A stretch of DNA of 64,000 nucleotides from Phenylobacterium zucineum HLK1 (GCF_000017265.1 NC_011144.1:2210001-2274000); one strand, 5' to 3'; positions 45,541 to 54,597 are shown, counted from the stretch's first letter. Program-made: numbers and translations. Notes: generated from the sequence alone by a model not told the origin.

Positions 45541-45577
45541 AAAAGGAAGGAGGCGCCCGGCCGGGGCCGGACGCCTC
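45541..45577 (-). terminator. Terminator between serine hydrolase 2 and dgcA
   Basis: GAGGCGCCCGGCC and GGCCGGACGCCTC form a 13-bp stem (one G-T pair) with a two-base loop; on the minus strand it is followed by CTTCCTTTT. It starts 12 bases beyond the hydrolase stop and ends about 20 bases before the dgcA start. It may reduce read-through into dgcA, or dgcA may have its own start site. Confidence 0.65.
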
Positions 45578-45588
45578 GCATCGGTGGA

Positions 45589-47604
45589 TCAGTAGTTCAC
45601 GCCCAGGCCCACGAGGTGGAAGGCGATCGCCAGCCACGCGAGGACCACGGTCGAGACGAGGAGCACCGCGCTCCACAACTTGGCGAACCAGCTCCGCTGG
45701 CCGCGCCAGACGACCCAGAGGTTCCAGGCCGCGACGAGCACCGCGCCCAGCACCAGGATCGAGCCCAGGATGTGCAGGCCCCAGAGCAAGGGATCGAGGG
45801 CGCCGTTCAGCAGGGCGAGGTCGCCGAACATGGCCACCACGGTCCCGCCCCAGGCGATGATCGTCGCCGCCGAGGCCGCGGCCGCGATCCGCACGAAGCG
45901 GTAGGCGCGCGCCGCCTGTCCCTGCAGCGGGAAGGCCGCGCCCATGCGCCAGCGGACGATCGCGGCCACGGGCCAGAGGACCACGGTCAGCAGCAGGGCC
46001 GCGAGGCTGGCGGCCACGGCGGGCACGAGCCAGGTCGAGGCCTTCAGCGGCGGCTCGGGCATGAAGACCATGAAGGGCGAGTAGTCGTCGACGGACCAGC
46101 GGACGACCTTGCCGTCCTCGACCAGCGCGGCCAGCCGGCTCTCGCCGCCCACCTCGACCCAGACGAAGGGCTGAATCTCGCGCCACTTCTTCGGCGCCCC
46201 GCTCGCGTCGCGGATCAGCGAGACCGAGATGGTGCCGTCCTTGTTCGGGATGATCTTCACCACGCCCATCAGGTTCGACAGGCTGATCAGGCTGGTCTCG
46301 ACCCGGCGGGAGTTGATGTACGAGCCGGCGATCATCCGGGCGTGCTCGGCGGCGGTGCTCGCATCGACCTGCCCGTCGTGGCCGGGGCCCGGCAGGTAGC
46401 GGTTGCTGAACTCGCGGAAGAGCGCCGAGCGGATGGGGCCGGCGGCGCCGTCCTTGCCCAGGCTGTTCACCGAGACGTAGAGGCCCACCCCGTCGTCCGG
46501 GAACAGGTGCAGCTCGGTGTGGAACCACTGGGTGTCGCCGCCGTGCGAGATCACCCGCCGGCCGTTGATGTTCTGTTCGTAGAAGCCCAGGGCCATCCGG
46601 TTCAGCGGCAGCTTCATGTCGCGGGTGGTGCTGTGCATCGTCCGCGCCGTCTCGGGGGCGAGGATGCGCACGTCGCCGTAGGCGCCCTCCTGCAGGTGGG
46701 CGATCATGAACGCGGCCATGGCCTCGCCCGAGGCCGACATGGCGCCCGCCGGCGCGGCCGGGATCAGCTCGAACGGTTTGGCCTCGCCGCTGGAGGCGCG
46801 CTCGTAGCCCTTGGCCATGTAGGGCGTAAGCGCGGCCGGCAGAGGCTGGCGGAAGGTGGCGTAGGTCATGCCGAGCGGGCCGAACAGGTTGCGCTCAACG
46901 TAGGTGTCGAAGTCCAGGCCCGAGACGCGCTGGACGACGTAGCCGGCGAGCGCCGTGGCGTAGTTCGAGTAGGCCTGCGTCGAGCCGGCCGGATAGATGC
47001 GGGTCGGCGTCCAGGCCTTCACCGTCTGTTCGAGTGTCTGGAGCTTGGCGGGGTCATCGCCGATCAGGCCCTTCACCGCCTCCTCGAAGCCGGCGGTGTG
47101 GGTCATCACGTCCCGCATGGTGATCGGCCTGCCGGCGGGGCCCGGCGGCATCTTGAAGTCGAGGTAGGTGTTGATGTCGGCGTCGAGGTCGATCTTGCCG
47201 CGCTCCACCTGCTGCATCACCGCGGTCCAGGTGAAGAGCTTGGAGGTCGAGCCGGGGCGGAACAGCGTGCGGGCCGGATCGACCGGCGTCCGCTTCTCGA
47301 CGTCGGCGTAGCCGTAGCCCTTCTGCAGCAGGATCTGGCCGTCCTTGACGACGACCACCACCGCGCCGGCCACGTCGCCGCTCTCCAGGGCGTAGGGCAT
47401 GAAGCCGTCGAGCCAGGCCTCGAGGTCCGCGGCGACGAGCGGCCGGGCCTGCTCGGGCCCGGGCAGCGGCGGGGATGCGGCGGCGGCGGGGGTCGGCGCC
47501 CGCTTGACCGGCGGCACGATGGTCGGGCTGGCGCCGGCGAAGGCGACCGCGGCGGAGCACATCCAGATCGCGGCGGCGGCCGCGGCTTTGGCGAGAAGGC
47601 GCAT
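45589..47604 (-). CDS. Exported serine hydrolase with membrane C-terminus
   Basis: A 671-residue protein with an N-terminal signal (ends near AFAGAS, residue 25). A penicillin-binding-type catalytic domain shows Ser119-x-x-Lys122 (PGSTSKLF), Tyr212-Ser-Asn214 and the HGG motif in VISHGGDTQWF. After a lipocalin-like stretch there are four or five hydrophobic helices (about residues 530-670), anchoring it in the inner membrane with the active site outside. It likely cleaves D-amino-acid or acyl bonds in the periplasm. The shared 48-bp promoter block ends 33 bases before the ATG. Confidence 0.87.
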   Translation of the reverse strand: MRLLAKAAAAAAIWMCSAAVAFAGASPTIVPPVKRAPTPAAAASPPLPGPEQARPLVAADLEAWLDGFMPYALESGDVAGAVVVVVKDGQILLQKGYGYADVEKRTPVDPARTLFRPGSTSKLFTWTAVMQQVERGKIDLDADINTYLDFKMPPGPAGRPITMRDVMTHTAGFEEAVKGLIGDDPAKLQTLEQTVKAWTPTRIYPAGSTQAYSNYATALAGYVVQRVSGLDFDTYVERNLFGPLGMTYATFRQPLPAALTPYMAKGYERASSGEAKPFELIPAAPAGAMSASGEAMAAFMIAHLQEGAYGDVRILAPETARTMHSTTRDMKLPLNRMALGFYEQNINGRRVISHGGDTQWFHTELHLFPDDGVGLYVSVNSLGKDGAAGPIRSALFREFSNRYLPGPGHDGQVDASTAAEHARMIAGSYINSRRVETSLISLSNLMGVVKIIPNKDGTISVSLIRDASGAPKKWREIQPFVWVEVGGESRLAALVEDGKVVRWSVDDYSPFMVFMPEPPLKASTWLVPAVAASLAALLLTVVLWPVAAIVRWRMGAAFPLQGQAARAYRFVRIAAAASAATIIAWGGTVVAMFGDLALLNGALDPLLWGLHILGSILVLGAVLVAAWNLWVVWRGQRSWFAKLWSAVLLVSTVVLAWLAIAFHLVGLGVNY

Positions 47605-47636
47605 CAGGGACCCCCTGGACCATCCGGCTCATCCCG

Positions 47637-47684
47637 AATTGATCCCGATACGGCGATCTTGATCCTGATTAGAGAATTGTCAAC
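47637..47684 (-). promoter_or_regulatory. Shared 48-bp promoter/operator block, copy B
   Basis: Same orientation relative to its gene as copy A (43103-43150) and nearly the same distance to the start codon (33 against 37 bases). Identical for the first 22 bases on the minus strand and at TCGCCG and GGATCA further on; 39 of 48 positions match. It drives the second serine hydrolase and perhaps dgcA and the peptide transporter. Confidence 0.7.
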
Positions 47685-47786
47685 ACGACCACGGCGCGTC
47701 GTCCTTGCGGCGGCCGTCCCAGCGAATATGTTACGTGGCCGCCTGGACCTTCGCAGAATCGGAAAATCCGTGCGCGAGGGAGACGG

Positions 47787-47798
47787 TCCTGATCAGGA
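47787..47798. promoter_or_regulatory. Palindrome at the XRE-cupin regulator start
   Basis: A perfect 12-bp dyad, TCCTGATCAGGA, related to the ATCAGGAYC core of the two promoter blocks. It touches the first ATG of the regulator gene. Together with GGATTT 20 bases from the GGACC of this element (minus strand), it looks like a diverged third copy, suggesting autoregulation. Confidence 0.5.
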
Positions 47799-48490
47799 TG
47801 GCGTCACGCCTTTACGCCCATGCGAGGATCCCGAGCTTGAAGCCGCGCCAACAAACCCTGGGGAGCCTGCTGCGCGGGCTGCGGTCGCGCAACGGCTGGA
47901 CCCTGAAGGAGATGAGCGAACGGACGGGCATCCCGCTCTCGACGCTCTCGAAGGTCGAGCACGACCGGCTGACGCTGACCTACGACAAGCTGCTGCAGCT
48001 GTCGCAGCGGCTGAACCTGCGGATGAGCGAGCTGTTCAGCGAGCCCGAGGCCGCGCCCGAGGCGCCGATCACCGCCCGCCGCTCGATCGGCCGGCTGGAC
48101 GGGGCGATCCGGGTCAACACGCCCAACTACGACTACTACTACATGTGCCCGGACCTGCGCCGGAAGCGGATGGTCCCCACCGTCACCCGCATCCGCGCCA
48201 AGAGCGTCGAGGAGTTCGGCGAGCTCGTACGCCACCCGGGCGAGGAGTACATCTACGTGCTGCAGGGCCCGGTGGAGATCCACACCGAGTTCTACGAGCC
48301 GGTGCTGCTGCAGACCGGCGAGTCCATCTACATCGACAGCACCATGGGCCACGCCTACATCGCCCCCGAGGGCACCGACGAGGCGGTCGTGCTGGGCGTG
48401 TGCTCCAGCGCCGACGAGGACCTGATGGAATCGCTGATGACCCTGCACGGGGACGAGGCCCCGGCTCCCGCAAAGGCCGCCGCCCGCTGA
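47798..48490 (+). CDS. XRE-family regulator with cupin sensor domain
   Basis: A 230-residue repressor or activator: an N-terminal helix-turn-helix (TLGSLLRGLRSRNGWTLKEMSERTGIPLSTLSKVEHDR) and a C-terminal cupin with HPGEEYIYVLQGPVEIH and GHAYIAPEG, typical of sensors for amino acids and other small metabolites. The start is uncertain: ATG 47798 lies on a palindrome, whereas TTG 47837 has AGGA eight bases upstream and gives a 217-residue protein starting at KPRQQ. It is divergent from the serine hydrolase gene and is the obvious candidate to read the shared promoter blocks of this cluster. Confidence 0.88.
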   Translation: MASRLYAHARIPSLKPRQQTLGSLLRGLRSRNGWTLKEMSERTGIPLSTLSKVEHDRLTLTYDKLLQLSQRLNLRMSELFSEPEAAPEAPITARRSIGRLDGAIRVNTPNYDYYYMCPDLRRKRMVPTVTRIRAKSVEEFGELVRHPGEEYIYVLQGPVEIHTEFYEPVLLQTGESIYIDSTMGHAYIAPEGTDEAVVLGVCSSADEDLMESLMTLHGDEAPAPAKAAAR

Positions 48491-48518
48491 GGGGCGGCGG
48501 GGGCTGCTCAGGCTTCCC

Positions 48519-49616
48519 TCAGGCTTCCATGTCGATCTTGTGCACCCAGCCGTGCGGGTCGGGCGCCGTGCAGCGCTGGATGCCGGTGAGCTGGTCGCGC
48601 AGCCGCGTCGTCACCGGGCCCTCCTGGCCGCCGCCGATCTTGAAGGCGCCGCCCACGTGGCGGATCTCGCCGATGGCCGCCAGCACCGCGGCGGTGCCGC
48701 AGGCGAAGGCCTCCTTCAGCCGCCCGCTGGCCGCGTCGGCCTGCCACTCGTCGAACGAGTAGAGCCGCTCCTGGACGTTCAGGCCCTCGTCGCGGGCCAG
48801 GGTCAGGATCGCGTCGCGGGTGATGCCGGGCAGGATGGTGCCGCCCAGCGGCGGGGTGACCATGGTCCCGTCGTCGAAGACGAAGAAGACGTTCATGCCG
48901 CCCAGCTCCTCGACGTAGCGGTGCTCGGCCGCGTCGAGGAAGACGACCTGGTCGCAGCCGTTGCGGATGGCCTCGGCCTGGGCCACCAGGCTGGCGGCGT
49001 AGTTGCCGCCGCACTTGGCCGCCCCGGTGCCGCCGGGCGCGGCGCGGGTGTAGGCGTCGGACACCCAGACGGTGACCGGCTTGGCCCCGCCCTTGAAGTA
49101 GGCGCCCACCGGACAGGCGATGACGCAGAAGGTGTATTCGGCCGCCGGCCGGACGCCGAGGAAGGCCTCGGTGGCGATCATGAAGGGCCGCAGATAGAGG
49201 CTGCCCTCCCCCGTGGGGATCCAGTCGGCGTCGACGCGGACCAGCGCCTCGATGGCGCCGACGAACAGGTCCTCGGGCAGCTTCGGCATGGCCATGCGGT
49301 CGGCCGAGGCGACGAAGCGGCGGGCGTTCTCGCGCGGGCGGAAGAGCACCACGTCGTTGCCGCGGGTGCGGTAGGCCTTCAGGCCCTCGAAGATCTCCTG
49401 GGCGTAGTGCAGCACCGCCGCGGCGGGATCGAGCTGGAACGGCTCGCGGGCGCGCACCTGGGCGTCATGCCAGCCTTTCCCCTCTACCCAGCGCACCGTC
49501 ACCATGTGGTCCGTGAAGATCTTGCCGAAGCCGGGATCTTCCAGGAGGGCCGCCCGCGCGTGCGGCGGGGTCGGCGAGGCATGGGGGCGACGGGTGATGA
49601 GAAGCGAGTCTTCCAT
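48519..49616 (-). CDS. ilvE: Branched-chain amino acid aminotransferase
   Basis: PLP fold-type IV transaminase of 365 residues for the last step of leucine, isoleucine and valine synthesis. PLP lysine 201 lies in GTGAAKCGGNYAAS. LHYAQEIFEGLKAYRT, YLRPFMIATE and LGGTILPGITRDAIL are signatures of the longer (type 2) enzymes. It converges on the XRE-cupin gene with 28 bases between and is probably unrelated to that cluster. A 16-bp AT-rich near-palindrome lies eight bases upstream of the ATG. Confidence 0.95.
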   Translation of the reverse strand: MEDSLLITRRPHASPTPPHARAALLEDPGFGKIFTDHMVTVRWVEGKGWHDAQVRAREPFQLDPAAAVLHYAQEIFEGLKAYRTRGNDVVLFRPRENARRFVASADRMAMPKLPEDLFVGAIEALVRVDADWIPTGEGSLYLRPFMIATEAFLGVRPAAEYTFCVIACPVGAYFKGGAKPVTVWVSDAYTRAAPGGTGAAKCGGNYAASLVAQAEAIRNGCDQVVFLDAAEHRYVEELGGMNVFFVFDDGTMVTPPLGGTILPGITRDAILTLARDEGLNVQERLYSFDEWQADAASGRLKEAFACGTAAVLAAIGEIRHVGGAFKIGGGQEGPVTTRLRDQLTGIQRCTAPDPHGWVHKIDMEA

Positions 49617-49624
49617 GACGGCGA

Positions 49625-49640
49625 TTTTCTAATTGGAAAA
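49625..49640. promoter_or_regulatory. AT-rich palindrome at the ilvE start
   Basis: TTTTCTAATTGGAAAA is symmetric except for one pair and stands out against GC-rich surroundings. It begins eight bases upstream of the ilvE ATG, where a bound dimer would block transcription or translation. MarR-type repressors favour such sites; no MarR gene is in view. Confidence 0.4.
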
Positions 49641-49756
49641 CGCTCGGGAGCACAATGCTCAAGCGCCTGCAGGGGATACGATCCTTGGCAGGCGCGTGTT
49701 CCGCCAGGGCCAGACAGCGGAAACTGGACCCCCTAGCAGGGGCCCTCAGGAGGACG

Positions 49757-50620
49757 TCAGGCGGCGGCGCGGCCGACCCGCTGGTGAGCGTCGCGGACGA
49801 TGGGATTGGGGGCGAGCGCCGCGGCGGCGGCCATCGCCCGCAGGACGGGCCCGGCGGCGGCGAGCTGCAGCGGCCGGACGGGCAACTGGAGACGGGCCCG
49901 CAGATCGGGCGGCACGAGGTCGATGGCCGCCTGCACAACCAGCGGCTGGAGCGCGCGGCCAGCCAGGCCCAGCGGCGAGGTCGTCGCGACGATGTCCAGG
50001 AACTCGCCGACGATCGGGTGCGGGACGAGCTTGGGCCGCATGCGGTCGAACCAGGCCTCCACCTCGGCCACGGAGCCCGGCGGCTCGGGCGCGCCGAACG
50101 CCCGGCCCAGGCGCCCGCCCTCGGCGTAGTAGCGGTCCTGGTCGGCGAGGCTCATGCGCGGCTCGACGTAGCGGCGGTAGGCGTTCAGGAAGCCCCAGCC
50201 GGCGGTCAGGTGGACCCAGGTCATCAGCTCGGGCTCGAGGGCGACATAGGCCTGGCCCTCGGGGGTGACGCCCCCCACCCGCTCGTGCATGCGGGTCACC
50301 ATCGCCACACGCGCCTCGGCCGCGCGCGTGGGGCCGTAGGTGGTGATCATGGTGGCCTCGCCGGTCCGCTGCATGCGGGCCAGCGGATCGGTGCGGAAGG
50401 TCGAGTGCTCCCAGACCCCGGTGCGCACGCGCGGCTCGGCGAGCTCCAGGATGACCGCGGCCACGCCGCCCACCGCCAGGGCGACGGGATTGGCGTGGAC
50501 CTTCCAGGCCATGGAGTCCGGGCCGAAGAAGCCCGGATCGCCGGCCGGCTCGCGGTAGTTCACGCGGCCGGCGGGCAAGGCGCGCGCCTGGAGGCGCCCG
50601 GCGGCCGCGGCGAGGCTCAA
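49757..50620 (-). CDS. Oxygenase MpaB family protein (DUF2236)
   Basis: A 287-residue soluble protein of the DUF2236 group, which includes latex-clearing-protein-like and MpaB-like haem oxygenases. Seen are [36 protein letters not shown], the MHERVGG segment, and a [18 protein letters not shown] stretch with the histidine expected to bind haem. The TTG start overlaps the MerR stop (TTGA), giving a two-gene unit. Biochemical role in bacteria is mostly unknown; an oxidative step on a lipid or terpenoid is possible given the neighbouring acyl-CoA dehydrogenase. Confidence 0.8.
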   Translation of the reverse strand: MSLAAAAGRLQARALPAGRVNYREPAGDPGFFGPDSMAWKVHANPVALAVGGVAAVILELAEPRVRTGVWEHSTFRTDPLARMQRTGEATMITTYGPTRAAEARVAMVTRMHERVGGVTPEGQAYVALEPELMTWVHLTAGWGFLNAYRRYVEPRMSLADQDRYYAEGGRLGRAFGAPEPPGSVAEVEAWFDRMRPKLVPHPIVGEFLDIVATTSPLGLAGRALQPLVVQAAIDLVPPDLRARLQLPVRPLQLAAAGPVLRAMAAAAALAPNPIVRDAHQRVGRAAA

Positions 50621-51027
50621 GCGGGCAGGCTCCCTTCGGGGAAGTACCTGGTCTCGAGCCGGACCGAGGCCTGCTTCAGGGCCTCGATGGCCTCGTCCAC
50701 GGCCTCGCGCTGGGCCAGCAGCTCGTCGATGCGCTTCTGGAAGACACGGATGGCGTGGGCGTTCTGGGCGGTCTCGCCGCCCTCCTCGTAGAGGTCGAGG
50801 ATGTCGCGGATCTCGGCCACCGACAGGCCGACCCGGCGGCCGCGCATGATGAGCGCGAGGCGGGCGCGGTCCTTGTAGGAATAGACCCGCTGCATCTCGC
50901 GGCGGGCGGGGAACAGCAGGCCCTGTTCCTCGTAGAACCGCAGCGCCCGGGGCGTGGCCCCGAACTCGTGGCACAGCTGGGTGATGGAATAGGTCCGGTA
51001 AGGCGGCCGGCGCAGGTTGAGCGACAT
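50617..51027 (-). CDS. MerR family transcriptional regulator
   Basis: A 136-residue regulator with the MerR winged helix at [35 protein letters not shown] (residues 10-44) and a coiled-coil dimerisation helix (about 85-125). No cysteine cluster for metal sensing is present, so it probably belongs to the general stress or lipid-responsive group. GGAGG lies seven bases before the ATG. It is 14 bases behind the acyl-CoA dehydrogenase gene and coupled to the MpaB-like gene. Confidence 0.9.
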   Translation of the reverse strand: MSLNLRRPPYRTYSITQLCHEFGATPRALRFYEEQGLLFPARREMQRVYSYKDRARLALIMRGRRVGLSVAEIRDILDLYEEGGETAQNAHAIRVFQKRIDELLAQREAVDEAIEALKQASVRLETRYFPEGSLPA

Positions 51028-51041
51028 CGCATTTCCTCCCT

Positions 51042-52220
51042 TCAAAGCCCGAGCACGAGCCGGGCGATGATGTCTCTTTGGATCTCGTTGGAGCCGCCGT
51101 AGATCGAGGCGGCCCGGTTGTTCAGGTACCTGGCCATTGCGGTCAGACTGTGTTCCGGCCCGATCGCCGGGGCGTTCGAGCCCGGCTCGCGGGCGTGCGG
51201 CTGGAAGACGGCGGCGTAGGCGCCGGCCGCGTCCACGGCCAGCTCGTCGATCCGCTGCATCGTCTCGGCGCCCTGCGTCTTGAGCATGGACGAGGCCGGC
51301 CCGGGATTTCGCCCCCCGGCCAGGGCCGAGAGCACGATCAGCTCGCTCATCTCGACGGCCTGGACGGCGATCTCGCGCTCGGCCAGGCGGCGGCGGAAAT
51401 GCGGGTCGGCCGCCAGCTCGCCGGCCATGCCGCGCACCCGCTCGAGGGCGACCTTCAGGCCCGGCGCCGAGCCCCCGCCCCGCTCGAACTCCAGCAGGTA
51501 CTTGGCCACCGTCCAGCCCTGGTTCTCCTCGCCGAGCCGGCCCGACTTGGGCACGCGGACCTCGTCGAAGAACACCTGGTTGACCTCGTGCTCGCCGGCC
51601 AGGGTGATGATCGGGTCGACCTTGAGGCCCGGCGTGGCCATGTCGAGCAGCAGGAAGGTGATGCCCTGCTGCGGCTTGCCCTCGCTGCTGGTGCGCACGA
51701 GGCAGAACATGCGGTTGGCGTGGTGGGCGTGGGTCGTCCAGATCTTCGACCCGCTCAGAACGTAATGATCCCCGTCGCTTACGGCGCGAAGCTGCAGCGA
51801 GGCGAGATCCGAGCCCGAGCCCGGCTCGGAATAGCCCTGGCACCAGTAGTCCTCGCCCGAGAGGATCCGCGGGAGGTAGTGCGCCTTCTGCTCGGGCGTG
51901 CCGTAGCGCATGATGCAGGGGCCCACCATGCGAAGGCCCATGGGCGCGAGGCTGGGGGCGCTGGCCGCCGCGCACTCGGCGGCGAAGATGTGCCGCTGCA
52001 TCTCGGTCCAGCCGGGACCGCCGTATTCCTCCGGCCAGCTGGGGGCGACCCAGCCGCGCGCGTGCAGGATCTTCTGCCAGGCGAGCGAGTGGCGCGGCTC
52101 GACGAACACGCTCGTCTGCCGCGCCCCCGCCTCGCGAAGCTCGGGCGTGAGCTCCGCGGCGAGAAAGGCCCGGACCTCGTCTCGGAAGGCGAGATCCTCC
52201 GGGGTGAGGTCCAGGTCCAT
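51042..52220 (-). CDS. Acyl-CoA dehydrogenase
   Basis: FAD enzyme of 392 residues that introduces a trans-2 double bond in an acyl-CoA. The FAD/substrate signature [13 protein letters not shown] and C-terminal [20 protein letters not shown] are clear. The N-terminal [16 protein letters not shown] is of the type seen in long-chain and steroid side-chain dehydrogenases. It sits four bases from the TonB receptor stop on the same strand, with MerR and MpaB-like genes downstream, suggesting one transcript that imports and oxidises a lipid-like substrate. Confidence 0.92.
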   Translation of the reverse strand: MDLDLTPEDLAFRDEVRAFLAAELTPELREAGARQTSVFVEPRHSLAWQKILHARGWVAPSWPEEYGGPGWTEMQRHIFAAECAAASAPSLAPMGLRMVGPCIMRYGTPEQKAHYLPRILSGEDYWCQGYSEPGSGSDLASLQLRAVSDGDHYVLSGSKIWTTHAHHANRMFCLVRTSSEGKPQQGITFLLLDMATPGLKVDPIITLAGEHEVNQVFFDEVRVPKSGRLGEENQGWTVAKYLLEFERGGGSAPGLKVALERVRGMAGELAADPHFRRRLAEREIAVQAVEMSELIVLSALAGGRNPGPASSMLKTQGAETMQRIDELAVDAAGAYAAVFQPHAREPGSNAPAIGPEHSLTAMARYLNNRAASIYGGSNEIQRDIIARLVLGL

Positions 52221-52224
52221 CGGC

Positions 52225-54597
52225 TTAGTTGAACTTCACCCGCAGCGTCGCCCCGACGGTCCGCGGCGAACCGAGGAAGGCGGCGAAGGTGCCCGACTGC
52301 AGCGGCTGGTCGACCACCACCTGGTAGTAGTTCACGTCGGTCAGGTTCTGGGCCCAGGCCTCCAGCATCCAGCGTTCGTCCTCGGGGCCGATGCCGATAC
52401 GGCCGTTCCAGATGGTCATCGGCCGCTGGCGCTTCAGCGGGTCGAGGTTCGAGCCGGTGTTGTAGGACGAGGTGTAGCGGCCCGAGAGGCTGGCCCGCAG
52501 CTTGAAGTCCTGGCCGAGCGGCTTCTCGTAGGCCGCCGACCACGAGGCCGACCACAGCGGGGCGTAGGACACCCGCGAGGTCGGCAGGCGCGGCCCGATC
52601 CCCGGGCCCGGGACGAAGTCGCCGAACTGGGTCACCGCGTAGGTGACGCCGCCGGTCAGCGTCAGCCCCTCGAACGGCGTGCGGTAGACGAGGTCGAGGT
52701 CGACGCCCTTGGAGGTCACCTTCGGCACCGAGGCGACCACGAAGCTGATGCCGGTGTAGGTGTTGAGCTGGAAGTGCTTGAACGTCTGGTCGAAGGCCGC
52801 CGCGTTGAGCATCAGGCTGTTGCCGGCCAGGTTGCTCTTGAAGCCCGCCTCGTAGCTCTCGACCGTCTCGGCCGGGAAGCTGGTGTCGGTGTTGATCTGG
52901 CCCGGCGCGAAGCGGGCGCGGTCCAGGTTGAAGCCGCCGCTCTTGTGGCTGCTGGCGTACGAGACGTAGGTCATCAGCTCGGGGCTGAGCCGGTAGCTGA
53001 CCTTCACCGTGCCGCCGAGGCGGTCCTCGGTGCGCTTCTGGCGGGTGTCGACGTTGTTGAACGCCGGATCGCCCGTGGGCGCGCAGATGGCGGCGCGGGC
53101 GGCCGCCGGGATCGGCCGGGCGATAGCCGCGGCGCAGGCGTTCCCCGGCGCGGTGTTACGGTACTGCGAGAAGACCTTCTTGGTGTCGTCGGTGTAGCGC
53201 AGGCCGAACGTCACCTCGAGCGCGTCGGTGACGTGCCAGGTGTTGTTGGTGAAGATCGCCCAGCCGGTGTTGCTGTGGTCGTAGGTGTCGTACGAGCCCT
53301 GGCCCGGGATGAAGTTCGTGCCGAACGGCAGGCCCGTCAGGGACGAGACCGCGGTCGGGCTGGCGCCGCCCGACAGCAGCAGGCCGAAGTAGGTCTCGTA
53401 GTCGAGGCCGAAGGCGGTGAAGGCGCTCGAGTCGAGCTGCTCGTCCGAGTAGTAGCCGCCGATCATCCAGTCGAGCGGCCCGGACCGGCCGGCGACCCGC
53501 AGTTCCTGGGAGAAGGTCTCGAACTTGGAGAACGTGCGCCCGTCGTCGGGCCGGTACCAGATGTCGGCCGACGAGAAGTCGATGTCGTTGGCCTGGAAGT
53601 TCTCCCAGTCGCGCCAGGCGGTGATCGAGGTGACCGTGACCTCGTCCGACATGTCCCAGTCGATCTGCAGCGAGACGCCCATGTCCTCGATGTCCTGATT
53701 GGACTCGCGGTTGGCGTAGGCGATCCGCCGGAAGGGATCGGCCGGGCGCATCAGGCCCTCGTCGGTCGCCAGCGCATCGACGATCGGCGCGGTCGGCCCC
53801 GGGACCGTGATGGTGTTCAGGCAGCAGTGCTCCTCGCGCTTGGTGTAGTCGGCGAGGAAGCGCAGCGAGAGCGCGTCGGTGGGCAGCCACAGGAGCTGGC
53901 CGCGGACGGTCGAGACGTCCTGGTCGTCGTTGTCCTTCTGGGTCGAGGGCCCCTCGCCGTTGCGCACGTCGTAGAAACCGTCGCGGACCCGGCGGGCGGC
54001 GAAGATGCGGCCGGCCAGGGTGTCGGTGATCGGGCCGGTGACCGAGGCCGAGGCCGCCAGGTGGTCGTAGTTGCCGGCGACGAATTCGGCGTCGGCGCCA
54101 AAATCGAACTCGGGAGCCTTGGTGATGACGTTGATGACGCCGGCCGAGGTGTTCTTGCCGAACACGGTGCCCTGCGGCCCCTTCAGCACCTCGATGCGCT
54201 CAAGCTCGCCCAGGTCGCCGAACGCGACGCCGGAGCGGGCGCGGTAGACGCCGTCGATCACGGTGCCGACCGAGGATTCCAGGCCGGGGTTGTCGCCGAT
54301 GGTGCCGACGCCGCGGATGCGGATGGAGGTCTGGGCGCCGCCCGTAGACGAGGTGACGGACAGGCCGGGCGTCAGGACCTGCAGGTCCTTCACGTCGCGG
54401 ACGCCCGCGTCCTGCAGCTGCTGGCCGGACACCACGTTGACCACGATCGGCACGTCCTGGAGGTTCTGCTCCCGCTTCTGCGCCGTGACGATGATGGCTT
54501 CGACGGTGGCGCCGCCGGTTTCCTGCGCCAGGGCCGGCCCGGCGCACGCAAGCGCCGCGATGACGGCGGTCGACGCCGCCCACTTCAGTTCGGTCAT
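52225..54597 (-). CDS. TonB-dependent receptor upstream of acyl-CoA dehydrogenase
   Basis: Outer-membrane receptor of 790 residues. The signal peptide ends near GPALAQET, followed by VEAIIVTAQKREQNLQDVPIVVNVV, a plug with IRIRGVGTIGDNPGLESSVGTVIDGVY and VLKGPQGTVFGKNTSAGVINVI, and a barrel ending RVKFN, where asparagine rather than an aromatic is last. GGGAGGG precedes the ATG. It is closely similar to the receptor at 55728-58208. The acyl-CoA dehydrogenase gene starts four bases after it, so a fatty or isoprenoid substrate is inferred. Confidence 0.94.
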   Translation of the reverse strand: MTELKWAASTAVIAALACAGPALAQETGGATVEAIIVTAQKREQNLQDVPIVVNVVSGQQLQDAGVRDVKDLQVLTPGLSVTSSTGGAQTSIRIRGVGTIGDNPGLESSVGTVIDGVYRARSGVAFGDLGELERIEVLKGPQGTVFGKNTSAGVINVITKAPEFDFGADAEFVAGNYDHLAASASVTGPITDTLAGRIFAARRVRDGFYDVRNGEGPSTQKDNDDQDVSTVRGQLLWLPTDALSLRFLADYTKREEHCCLNTITVPGPTAPIVDALATDEGLMRPADPFRRIAYANRESNQDIEDMGVSLQIDWDMSDEVTVTSITAWRDWENFQANDIDFSSADIWYRPDDGRTFSKFETFSQELRVAGRSGPLDWMIGGYYSDEQLDSSAFTAFGLDYETYFGLLLSGGASPTAVSSLTGLPFGTNFIPGQGSYDTYDHSNTGWAIFTNNTWHVTDALEVTFGLRYTDDTKKVFSQYRNTAPGNACAAAIARPIPAAARAAICAPTGDPAFNNVDTRQKRTEDRLGGTVKVSYRLSPELMTYVSYASSHKSGGFNLDRARFAPGQINTDTSFPAETVESYEAGFKSNLAGNSLMLNAAAFDQTFKHFQLNTYTGISFVVASVPKVTSKGVDLDLVYRTPFEGLTLTGGVTYAVTQFGDFVPGPGIGPRLPTSRVSYAPLWSASWSAAYEKPLGQDFKLRASLSGRYTSSYNTGSNLDPLKRQRPMTIWNGRIGIGPEDERWMLEAWAQNLTDVNYYQVVVDQPLQSGTFAAFLGSPRTVGATLRVKFN

